Assembly (NCBI GenBank): GCA_964534325.1
Contig: CAZHOR010000012.1
Span: forward strand, 1 to 64,000
Source: JdFR-22 sp964534325
GTDB lineage: Archaea; Halobacteriota; Archaeoglobi; Archaeoglobales; Archaeoglobaceae
DNA length: 64,000 nt
Direction of reading: 5' to 3'
Part shown: one piece after another, positions 36,582 to 44,123 of the stretch
How the letters are laid out: each line of letters opens with the position of its first letter
Numbering within the stretch: position 1 is the first letter of the stretch
Translations under genes and position numbers: made by a program
Notes under the pieces: model-generated
The model's input: the letters and a program-made list of their open reading frames with translations, nothing else
Told to the model about the DNA's origin: nothing
Database searches by the model: none

Positions 36582-36742
36582 CTGAATACTCCCTGCTTCT
36601 TGGTGATCCTCCTGGCTCCGCAGAAGGGACAGAAGATGTTAGGTAAATATAATGGACCAGAATAGCCTGTTTTCCTCTTTATGCTCAAATCGAATTCAGA
36701 TCCGCATCTCGCACAATACAAATTTTCCAGTTTATCTACCAT
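36578..36742 (-). CDS. 54-residue zinc-ribbon protein
   Basis: Reading from ATG at 36742 to TGA at 36578-36580 gives a compact protein with two knuckles, YCARCGSEF and FCPFCGARR, about 28 residues apart, and a basic tail (ITKKQGVFR). Its stop overlaps the methyltransferase start (ATGA), showing real translational coupling. An AAATTTAATAA element about 25 bases upstream could be its promoter. It may act as a zinc-binding partner of the MidA-like enzyme (inference). Confidence 0.7.
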   Translation of the reverse strand: MVDKLENLYCARCGSEFDLSIKRKTGYSGPLYLPNIFCPFCGARRITKKQGVFR

Positions 36743-36895
36743 AAAAAATATTGGCTGTGGAAATTATTAAATTTTTCCTATGACGTACTATGGCTCAATT
36801 AATAACCCAAATAAATTTTATTTCTCGTTTGTATCTTTTATCAAAGATTTTTGATTGGATGGATTATAAACTTGAACTTAATCGACCCAAATGAG

Positions 36896-37327
36896 TTAGA
36901 GTGGTGCCTTGAACATTACGTTCGAGGCCGTCTTCAGATTTCTCCTTACTTGTCCCAGTTCGTATAGGTAGATGAGCAGTGAGCCATCCTTATTAAATCT
37001 ATCGAATCCAAATGCATCCTTCAAAAAGCTTGACTGCAGTTTATCTCTAACGATTATAACCCTTTCCCCATGAAGGTCGTTCATCTCCAGAATAATGGGT
37101 AGTTTGAATCTCTCCCAGTCGAGCTCATCTACATGCTGTGCAATGAACTCCAGCTCTTCCTTCTCGATTATGTATTCATTACCGTCTTTTGCCTTGATCA
37201 TGGGCTCTTCTTCCTTCAAGAGTACAGCGAGAGACTTCCCGCTCTGAGGAATATGTTTGTTCATGGCCTGAACCATTTTTGACAGGTGCTTATCTGACAT
37301 AATATTTTTACTTCTATCCGATACCAT
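36896..37327 (-). CDS. UPF0216/DUF61 family protein
   Basis: 143 residues matching the archaeal UPF0216 family: MNKHIPQSGKSLAVLLKEEE, IKAKDGNEYIIEKEELEFIA and ERFKLPIILEM. Function unknown, though it is widely conserved in euryarchaea. GGAGGG six bases before the ATG at 37327 supports this start; an internal ATG at 37300 is the alternative. It follows the SAM hydrolase gene with 21 bases between and ends a four-gene co-directional run. Confidence 0.85.
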   Translation of the reverse strand: MVSDRSKNIMSDKHLSKMVQAMNKHIPQSGKSLAVLLKEEEPMIKAKDGNEYIIEKEELEFIAQHVDELDWERFKLPIILEMNDLHGERVIIVRDKLQSSFLKDAFGFDRFNKDGSLLIYLYELGQVRRNLKTASNVMFKAPL

Positions 37328-37348
37328 CTTACTCCCTCCACATCCACA

Positions 37349-38125
37349 TCAGCTCCACCCCAACTTCAACCAGCCGCTCTTGATCCCGAATTGCTGGCTG
37401 GCATTTCCTTCTCTTATGCTCAATTCAAGTGTGCCAAAACTCCCTATCACGGACAGGGGTGAGCCTTTTTCTACATCGGAGTAGCTATCAACTAAAGGAA
37501 AGTTTTGTTCACCTATGTTAAAAACTTTTGGATTCAATTCCTCAACCACTTCACTCTTCAAGTTGGTGACCGCATTCCCGAACCTGTCGATGAAAAGCAC
37601 TCTGCAGTTTATTTCATGGCCTTCAACTCGGTAATCGAAGATATGGAGGTGTTGAACATCTCCGACATCTATCTCCTCTGCTATCTCTTCTATACGGCCA
37701 CTAATTGCGCAGGAGGCAGTGGGTGCGAATATGTCTCTTCCGTGGAAGGTTGAAGATATCTTATTTTTCGCCTTGCGAGCGATTTTGTCTTCTTCGATCC
37801 TCCACACCCTCTTTACTCCAGCTTCACTGCAGGCAGGGTAGAGTATTCCGTTATCCGGACCAATGAACGTGTAGTTTTCGCACTCCACCATGATGGCCAT
37901 CCTTTTGCTTCCCACGCTGGGATCCACCACCGCAACGTGGATACACGGTGGGAAAAACCTGTAAGAGTTCAGGAGGAGGAATGCTCCCTGATAAACGTTT
38001 TGAGGCTCAATGGTGTGGGCAACGTCCACTACATTGATGTGAAGATCATCACTGAGAAGTACTCCCTTCATCACTCCCGGATAGTAATCACCGAAGTCGG
38101 TCAGCAGGGTAACCACATGTGTCAT
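37349..38125 (-). CDS. S-adenosyl-L-methionine hydrolase (adenosine-forming), DUF62 family
   Basis: 258 residues. The family motifs are all present: LLTDFGDYYPGVMKG at the N-terminus, VVDPSVGSKR near 66, FIGPDNGILYPA, TFHGRDIFAPTA and the C-terminal domain with FIDRFGNAVTNL. Such enzymes cleave SAM to adenosine and methionine; related proteins are halogenases. The Asp-Arg-His set expected of hydroxide-using members appears present. It is probably cytoplasmic and part of the SAM/adenosine economy together with AhcY. Confidence 0.9.
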   Translation of the reverse strand: MTHVVTLLTDFGDYYPGVMKGVLLSDDLHINVVDVAHTIEPQNVYQGAFLLLNSYRFFPPCIHVAVVDPSVGSKRMAIMVECENYTFIGPDNGILYPACSEAGVKRVWRIEEDKIARKAKNKISSTFHGRDIFAPTASCAISGRIEEIAEEIDVGDVQHLHIFDYRVEGHEINCRVLFIDRFGNAVTNLKSEVVEELNPKVFNIGEQNFPLVDSYSDVEKGSPLSVIGSFGTLELSIREGNASQQFGIKSGWLKLGWS

Positions 38126-38134
38126 TTTATCCTC

Positions 38135-38431
38135 TCAACTTTGCTTAATTTTATCTATCCATTTCCTGCTTTCTTCGCCTGTATAGTAGACCTCGTCTCC
38201 TTCCACAGTTACTTGCTCCAGGGACTTGATTATCAGGTCCAGCCTACTCGCACTCAAGCCGGTCTCCTGCTGGAGTTCTTCTCTGGTTATCTTCTTTTTC
38301 TCCTGCACGATATCCAGTACCATTTCCTCCTCGCTTCCCTCCATTCTGGAGAAGTACCAGGTCACAATGGTGGCAATAACTACGAGGAATAGGGCTACAA
38401 GGCCGGATGTGTAGAGATTGAACTCGAACAT
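38135..38431 (-). CDS. Membrane-anchored winged-helix protein
   Basis: About 98 residues. One N-terminal transmembrane helix (LYTSGLVALFLVVIATIVTW) is followed by a winged-helix domain (EMVLDIVQEKKKITREELQQ, ETGLSASRLDLIIKSLE), a common archaeal layout for membrane-tethered regulators. The ATG at 38431 starts five bases after the nitroreductase stop, with GGTGAAAGG directly before it. The longer frame from 38500 would overlap that gene. It sits nine bases ahead of the SAM hydrolase start, so it belongs to the same operon. Confidence 0.7.
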   Translation of the reverse strand: MFEFNLYTSGLVALFLVVIATIVTWYFSRMEGSEEEMVLDIVQEKKKITREELQQETGLSASRLDLIIKSLEQVTVEGDEVYYTGEESRKWIDKIKQS

Positions 38432-38435
38432 CCTT

Positions 38436-38957
38436 TCACCACTTATCCCAGTGGATAAGTTCATCCACGGGATAACGGCTCCTCTTCTCCGGCTCCTCAT
38501 CGGGGTAGCCCAGAGGGATCACTGCTACCGGTTTGGCGTCTTGAGGGATCTCCAGGATCTCTGAGAGCCGGGACTCATCGAACGCTCCTACCCAGGTGGC
38601 ACCCAGGTCGAGAGCACATGCGGCTATAAGTATGTTCTCAATGGCTGCCGTAGCATCCTGCTCCGCGTATTGTCTGCCCTTCTCTCCGTAAAGCCTCATG
38701 CTGCGAGGGTAATTAGCGCAAACAACTATAACTGCGGGAGCGTCAGCGATGAACATCTGCTTTATGGCCGCCTCGGCCACGAGCTTCTTTTTCTCCCCAT
38801 CTCTCACGACTACAAAATCCCTTGCCTGAAGGTTACCGGCGGTGGGTGCAGCATTCCCTGCGTCAAGAACCTCCAGAAGTATGTCATCAGGGATATGGTC
38901 ATTCTTGAATTTTCTAATGGACCTTCTATCAAAGATGAGCTTCAAGCAATCTCTCAT
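38436..38957 (-). CDS. Nitroreductase family protein
   Basis: 173 residues. FDRRSIRKFKNDHIPDD at the N-terminus and AGNAAPTAGNLQARDFVVV are the FMN-binding signatures. AAIENILIAACALDLGATWVG and VIPLGYPDEEPEKRSRYPVDE complete the family pattern. These FMN enzymes reduce nitro groups, quinones or flavins with NAD(P)H. It is the first gene of the operon continuing with the membrane winged-helix, SAM hydrolase and DUF61 genes. Confidence 0.87.
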   Translation of the reverse strand: MRDCLKLIFDRRSIRKFKNDHIPDDILLEVLDAGNAAPTAGNLQARDFVVVRDGEKKKLVAEAAIKQMFIADAPAVIVVCANYPRSMRLYGEKGRQYAEQDATAAIENILIAACALDLGATWVGAFDESRLSEILEIPQDAKPVAVIPLGYPDEEPEKRSRYPVDELIHWDKW

Positions 38958-39142
38958 GGGAAGGCAATACTGAAACGGTGATTAAATAATTAACCTATTC
39001 CTTATTTTCGGGGTTAACCATTTTTCTCCACAATTAATGGTTTATTGCTCCTAGTAGAGTAGTCCCATGCAATAACAATAACTAAAACTGATTTGCCCAA
39101 CTGCTTCACCAGGCTCCGTGCATGGAGATCTGGCAAGAGAGA

Positions 39143-40630
39143 TCAGGTAACAGGATTGAAACCAAGCTTTCTCAACAGGAGGTAGAGAAGAGCTAATGCC
39201 ACTCCATAACTAACCATCAGACTGGCAGGAAACGAGAGGAGGAACACTGGACCTCCTATAACTCCCAGGAAAGCACCATTGATGATGAAGAGGACGATAG
39301 TTCTACCTATAGTTATTTCCGGCACACCTATCTCTTCAATACCGCGGAAAGAAGTTATCATGGTCAGCGTAGTAACTATGAAGGGCAAGAGGAAAGCAAT
39401 AGGGATCAGATACAGAGCTGTTGCATCAAAATAGATGCCAAGAACAGCAATGGCAATGCTCATGGCTATGGGGATGGGGGACGCGGAGATGGCTTTGCTC
39501 AAAACGAACTGGTATCTGGGGACGGGGAGGGTTCTCAAAAAATCTATTTCCCTTCCCTCGATTCTGAGGACGACGGTCGCTCCAATGGTGGATATTAAGG
39601 CAGTGAACATTATCAGGGTGAATACGTTCTCCATAGGCAGGTTGCCTGATCTTAAACCCACAACGATCTGAGGGATAATGAAGTATAGTGGGATTAGAAA
39701 CCCTACTACCAGAGATCCTTTCCTGAAAACTATTCTCAAATCCTTCAATGCCAAATTGTAGAGCTGGCCCCCGTAGCCGGTCCTGAAATCCCTGATCTCT
39801 CTTTTGGTGACCGCCTTCGGCTCCAGCAGAGTATTCCACACCCTCCTCAAGGAGTAATAATAGACAGGAACAAGGACGATCACATAGATTGAGGCCAGCG
39901 TCAAGCTCTTAAGGGGCTCGAATATGGAAGTCACGGTGAAAGGGTAGATGTATTCGTAGGTGGAGAAGATGGCGGTGAATCTGCTGTAATCCACACCCCT
40001 CTGGAAAGAGCTTATCCCGTAAAAGAACCCGAATAATGCCAGCATCCCCAGAATCCTCAGGAGATTCTTCACCGGCTGCATCCTGGTCTTGGTGTTGGAT
40101 AATCTCCATCCCAGAAGAGAGTAGGCGAGCAGGCCGATGGTGTGGCCGGCCAGCAACCCGATCAACAGCCAGAGAAAGAATAGGATGCCTGCAAACTCAA
40201 AATTGACTGATAGAACTATAACACCGGGGATTACAAGGGCCAGCCAGGGCAGGATATCGATGAACAAAAGCTCACTCAAATAAACAGCTCCAATTTTTAC
40301 GGGCAAAGTCTTTAAATACTCAAATATTCCCAGGGAAACCGCATAAGAAGACTGTACGGCCGTTACATAGAGAGCGAAGATGAATGGCACCGCAGAAATG
40401 GATACAGCAAAAGAAGAGATAGCAGCCACATCATCCACCTGGTTTGTGACTCCCATCGCTATAATACTTCCGAAAAAGAGGAAGGGGACCGACTGGAAAG
40501 CCAGGCTCCTCTTGATGCCCAGTCTGTTCATGGCTCTCTTGAACTTCTTGGGGTCGTTGGCTATCATGGGATTGCTACGAATGATCTGATAATGCAGCTC
40601 CTTATGCAGAACCCTCACCACATCGAACAT
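39143..40630 (-). CDS. ABC-2 type transporter permease
   Basis: 495 residues with about twelve hydrophobic segments, for example AFQSVPFLFFGSIIAMGVTN near the N-terminus, GILFFLWLLIGLLAGHTIGL near 150 and GRTIVLFIINGAFLGVIGGP near the C-terminus. It is separated from the ATPase stop by a single base, so the two form one exporter. It is larger than a NosY permease (about 276 residues). The nearby NosD-like proteins suggest a role in surface-protein or substrate export, by analogy only. Confidence 0.75.
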   Translation of the reverse strand: MFDVVRVLHKELHYQIIRSNPMIANDPKKFKRAMNRLGIKRSLAFQSVPFLFFGSIIAMGVTNQVDDVAAISSFAVSISAVPFIFALYVTAVQSSYAVSLGIFEYLKTLPVKIGAVYLSELLFIDILPWLALVIPGVIVLSVNFEFAGILFFLWLLIGLLAGHTIGLLAYSLLGWRLSNTKTRMQPVKNLLRILGMLALFGFFYGISSFQRGVDYSRFTAIFSTYEYIYPFTVTSIFEPLKSLTLASIYVIVLVPVYYYSLRRVWNTLLEPKAVTKREIRDFRTGYGGQLYNLALKDLRIVFRKGSLVVGFLIPLYFIIPQIVVGLRSGNLPMENVFTLIMFTALISTIGATVVLRIEGREIDFLRTLPVPRYQFVLSKAISASPIPIAMSIAIAVLGIYFDATALYLIPIAFLLPFIVTTLTMITSFRGIEEIGVPEITIGRTIVLFIINGAFLGVIGGPVFLLSFPASLMVSYGVALALLYLLLRKLGFNPVT

Positions 40631-40631
40631 T

Positions 40632-41366
40632 TTATTCCCTCAAAGCCTCCACAATGGCATCACTGCCGGTCAGCTTCAAAAATATGTCCTCCAGGTTCTC
40701 TTCACTCCCCCTGAGCTCGTCTATAGTCCCTTCAGCCACCAGTCTTCCCGTGTGAATTACTCCAACTCTATCACATATCATCTCCGCCAGAGGCAGAACG
40801 TGGGTGGAGAATATTACGCTTCTTCCCTTCTTCTTGAGCTCCAGAAGGTGTTCTCTCAAGACCCTGGCACTCCTGGGATCCAATCCATTCATAGCCTCGT
40901 CAAGAACCAAAGCGCTGGGGTTGTGAAGGAGAGCAGTTATCAGAGATACTTTCTGCTTAGTCCCGAAGCTTAGAGAACCTATGAACTGGTCAAGATACTC
41001 TCCGATCTCAAAAGCATCAACCAGATTGTTGACCCTGTTATCAAGCATTTCGCCCGGAATACCCCGCATCTTACCCACAAAATCGAACAGCTCCCCCGGA
41101 GTCAAACTATCATAAAGAACAGGAGCCTCAGGCACGTATCCAGTTACCTCTTTTACTTTTAATGGTTCCACAGCGGCATCAAAACCATCAATAGAGATAT
41201 GGCCCTGCGTTGGCTCCAGAATACCGGTCATCATCTTCATCAAGGTACTCTTCCCACTGCCATTAGGGCCTAAAAGACCGTAAATCTCATCCTCTACAGT
41301 AAATGTAACCCCATCAACCGCAACCTTATCTCCGAAAGCCTTGTAAAGCTCGTTAACCTCGATCAT
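40632..41366 (-). CDS. ABC transporter ATP-binding protein
   Basis: 244 residues. Walker A is GPNGSGKST, the Q-loop region is VTGYVPEAPVLYD, the signature is SLSFGTKQKVSL, Walker B is ALVLDEAMNGLDP, and the switch His sits in FSTHVLPLAE. Domain layout and length match exporters of the ABC-2 (NatA/NosF/CcmA) group. It lies directly before the permease and 120 bases after the last NosD-like gene, all in the same direction. Confidence 0.9.
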   Translation of the reverse strand: MIEVNELYKAFGDKVAVDGVTFTVEDEIYGLLGPNGSGKSTLMKMMTGILEPTQGHISIDGFDAAVEPLKVKEVTGYVPEAPVLYDSLTPGELFDFVGKMRGIPGEMLDNRVNNLVDAFEIGEYLDQFIGSLSFGTKQKVSLITALLHNPSALVLDEAMNGLDPRSARVLREHLLELKKKGRSVIFSTHVLPLAEMICDRVGVIHTGRLVAEGTIDELRGSEENLEDIFLKLTGSDAIVEALRE

Positions 41367-41486
41367 TTGAACACCTTAAAACCAATACAATACTGTACAT
41401 CATTTTCAGCTTCCCACTATCTGGACCACTATTTCAAGGTAATTGCACCATTGCAAAAATCACCAATTCAAGAAAAGCAAAAAACC

Positions 41487-42749
41487 TCATTTGCTCCTGC
41501 TGAGGATATAAAGCATCACCACGATGGAGGTTATGACCACGGCGAACATGATTATGCCTTCAGTAGTGGTAGAGGTAGAATAGTAGTCTGATCCCTCGCT
41601 CTGAGAGCTAACGTTCTTCTCTTTTTGGGCCAACAAAATGTATTGTCCGCTATGGTTCACGGATGTATTTATTATCACCCTGTCATCCTGGAATGTCTTA
41701 TTGGAGATCAGCTCAAGATCTTCTCCCAGTTTGTAGATCCCCACGGAAGATAAATTGAAGCCCACCACCTCTTGAATAGGTATACTGGCATGAAAGTGGA
41801 TCTCTCCTTCATCTGTAGAGTTGGGGGAGTTGAGGGTGAGATTGACTCCCTGACTGAGGTTCACATACCTCTTGGGGGGCGATGGGCTGATGACGGAGAA
41901 CTCAAACCCTTTTCCGCTTAAATTCATGTTATCAAGGTTGTAGAAATTGTAATCAGAGTTCGCTGTCCTGCTGTAAGTGCAGTTATCTACGGCGTTCTGA
42001 TCTATCTTATTGCTCGACGAAAGCTTGAGGTCAAGGAATACGGACGTATTGGTTACTTTATTCCCGGAGAACTGGTTGTCATTGGAGAGTACGGAATAAA
42101 CCCCTGCTTCACACTGTTTGAAGTCGTTGCCCCTCAATTCATTTTCTGCAGAGTCCTCCAAGGTTAATCCAACATTCATTTCCCTAAAGCTGTTCTCTGT
42201 AACATTTACATTTTTAGCACCGACAAGAGATACGCCCACAGTACCTCCATTGAATTCATTCTGACGTATTGACGTGTCGACGGAGTTCTGAAGCATTACA
42301 TGGACCCGATTATCATTGAATGTGTTGCCAACAAGATTGATATCCTGACTGCCGAGCACACTCACTCCATAACCGCTTCGGGATAAGGAACAATTGAATA
42401 CAGAGACATCATCCGAGCTTATAACTTTAATGGCAGTGGAACTGTCCGTAACCGTTAATCCCTCTATAATAACATCCTCTGAAGTGATTTGCAGTGTGGG
42501 GGCGTATGGGGCCGATGGCTGCAGAACAGCTCCATCCCCAACTATTTTAACCTGTTTATCCACGAACAGGTTCTCCTTGTAGTCACCAGACTTGATCAAG
42601 ATAGTGTCACCCTTTTTAGAGTCAGATATTGCAGGTTGGATGTGAGTAAAATTACATTCTGATTCACATACCGTTATGTGATCACCTTGTGCTGACGCCA
42701 ACAGGAAACATAGAATGACGATGGCCAGTACCGTTCTAATGCCCCTCAT
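41487..42749 (-). CDS. NosD-like beta-helix surface protein, membrane-anchored
   Basis: 420 residues. A signal peptide (IRTVLAIVILCFLLASAQG) is followed by CESECNFTHIQPAISDSKKGDTI, the entry motif of NosD/pectate-lyase-like beta-helices. Repeated coils follow (for example DVIIEGLTVTDS, GVSVLGSQDINLVGNTF), then a beta domain (KGFEFSVISPSPPKRYVNLS) and a C-terminal transmembrane helix (IIMFAVVITSIVVMLYIL) with a basic tail. Many N-x-S/T sites suggest glycosylation. It is clearly paralogous to the next gene upstream. It probably displays a carbohydrate- or metal-binding beta-helix at the cell surface. Confidence 0.8.
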   Translation of the reverse strand: MRGIRTVLAIVILCFLLASAQGDHITVCESECNFTHIQPAISDSKKGDTILIKSGDYKENLFVDKQVKIVGDGAVLQPSAPYAPTLQITSEDVIIEGLTVTDSSTAIKVISSDDVSVFNCSLSRSGYGVSVLGSQDINLVGNTFNDNRVHVMLQNSVDTSIRQNEFNGGTVGVSLVGAKNVNVTENSFREMNVGLTLEDSAENELRGNDFKQCEAGVYSVLSNDNQFSGNKVTNTSVFLDLKLSSSNKIDQNAVDNCTYSRTANSDYNFYNLDNMNLSGKGFEFSVISPSPPKRYVNLSQGVNLTLNSPNSTDEGEIHFHASIPIQEVVGFNLSSVGIYKLGEDLELISNKTFQDDRVIINTSVNHSGQYILLAQKEKNVSSQSEGSDYYSTSTTTEGIIMFAVVITSIVVMLYILSRSK

Positions 42750-42843
42750 CTATTTTATCTGACTATATTCTCCAATATAAAACTTCTGCATCAATTTGAA
42801 CTTCATACCTCAATCTCATAGGTAAAATAGGAAAATTTGGAAA

Positions 42844-44118
42844 TTATTTTCTCTTATACATATAAGCAAGGACCAGTAGAGCAGCCATTAATACGGTCAC
42901 AGCCACAACTATCCGGGTTGTTATATCCGGGGACGCTTCAGCAGTTTCAGGTGTTCCATTAATGCCTGAATCGGTCTCTTCTTTTTGACCAAGGAGGGCA
43001 TAATGCCCGCTGTGGTTGATGGAGGCGTTCAACACCATTTTACCATCTATTAGTGTTCCACCGGATAATAAGGTGAGAGCTCCATTATCAAGCTCGTAAA
43101 AGCCTGTAGTCGAAGGATCAAGCCCTTCTAAATCTCCGGCATATATTTTTGCCTCCAATTGTGCTGAGCCCCTGTCGGTAAGGATATCCGGAACAATAGT
43201 GATGTTAACTCCTTCACCGAAGCTGATGTATTCCTCTGGGAGTGAAACCTCAAATAGAGAGAACTTGAATTCTTCTCCGCTCAAACTCAAGTTGCCAAGT
43301 TTAAAATTGTTGTAGTAGCTGTCAAAGTTCCTGGCGTAAATCCCTTCTGCCGAGTTCCCACTGACATTATTTCTGGGGGAGCGGGAAAAGTCAGTAAAAA
43401 CAGGTGAGCTGGCATTATTGCCGTTTATCTCGTTCCCGCCTGACTCCATCAACAATATTCCGGTCTCGTTAACTGCAAAGCTGTTCTCCTCTATGACGTT
43501 ATCGATGGAACTCTGTAAGAATATCCCACCCTCGCCTGTGATGTCATTTCCACGTAATTCATTCTGTGATGAACCTTTAAGAAATATTCCGACCTTTCTG
43601 CTTCCAATACTGTTGTTTTCCACTAGGTTGGAATAAGAGTTCTCCATAAATACACCGGAATGGTTGATGTGAAGGAACTCGTTGTTGGTTATCCTGGTTC
43701 CGTGGCTCCCTGAGACCTTGACACCGAGAGAACACCACTCGAACATGCAGTTGCTCACTGTAACATTGTTAACCCCATCCACCACAATCCCGTATATAGT
43801 ATAGGGAATAAAGAATCCCTCGATGGCCGCACCTTCGGCAAGGACTTGAACTGTGGGCCCAGGCCTTACCGCAGATATTATGGGATTTTGGGTGCTGGTA
43901 AGCTGGATCGACTTGTTGATGACCGGGTTTTCCATATATACTCTATCGTCTTGAACTTCTATTATATCTCCATCTTCAGCAGAATTGATCGCTGGCTGGA
44001 TTGCATTGAAATCACATCCATTTTCACAGACTGTAATCGTCTCACCGTAAACAGGAGGAACCAGAAGCATTAGAGTCATCAATATTATGATAGAATATAA
44101 ACTCGATCGCATCCTCAT
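42844..44118 (-). CDS. NosD-like beta-helix surface protein, paralogue
   Basis: About 424 residues with the same plan as the downstream gene: signal peptide (LYSIIILMTLMLLVPPVYG), entry motif CENGCDFNAIQPAINSAEDG, beta-helix coils, a shared domain (GEEFKFSLFEVSLPEEYISF, then NASINHSGHYALLGQKE), and a C-terminal helix (RIVVAVTVLMAALLVLAYMY). The ATG at 44118 lies five bases after the stop of the giant gene, whose end carries the ribosome site GGAGGTGA. The two are thus tightly coupled. The earlier in-frame GTG at 44127 overlaps that site and is not used. Confidence 0.8.
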   Translation of the reverse strand: MRMRSSLYSIIILMTLMLLVPPVYGETITVCENGCDFNAIQPAINSAEDGDIIEVQDDRVYMENPVINKSIQLTSTQNPIISAVRPGPTVQVLAEGAAIEGFFIPYTIYGIVVDGVNNVTVSNCMFEWCSLGVKVSGSHGTRITNNEFLHINHSGVFMENSYSNLVENNSIGSRKVGIFLKGSSQNELRGNDITGEGGIFLQSSIDNVIEENSFAVNETGILLMESGGNEINGNNASSPVFTDFSRSPRNNVSGNSAEGIYARNFDSYYNNFKLGNLSLSGEEFKFSLFEVSLPEEYISFGEGVNITIVPDILTDRGSAQLEAKIYAGDLEGLDPSTTGFYELDNGALTLLSGGTLIDGKMVLNASINHSGHYALLGQKEETDSGINGTPETAEASPDITTRIVVAVTVLMAALLVLAYMYKRK

Positions 44119-44123
44119 TTTAC

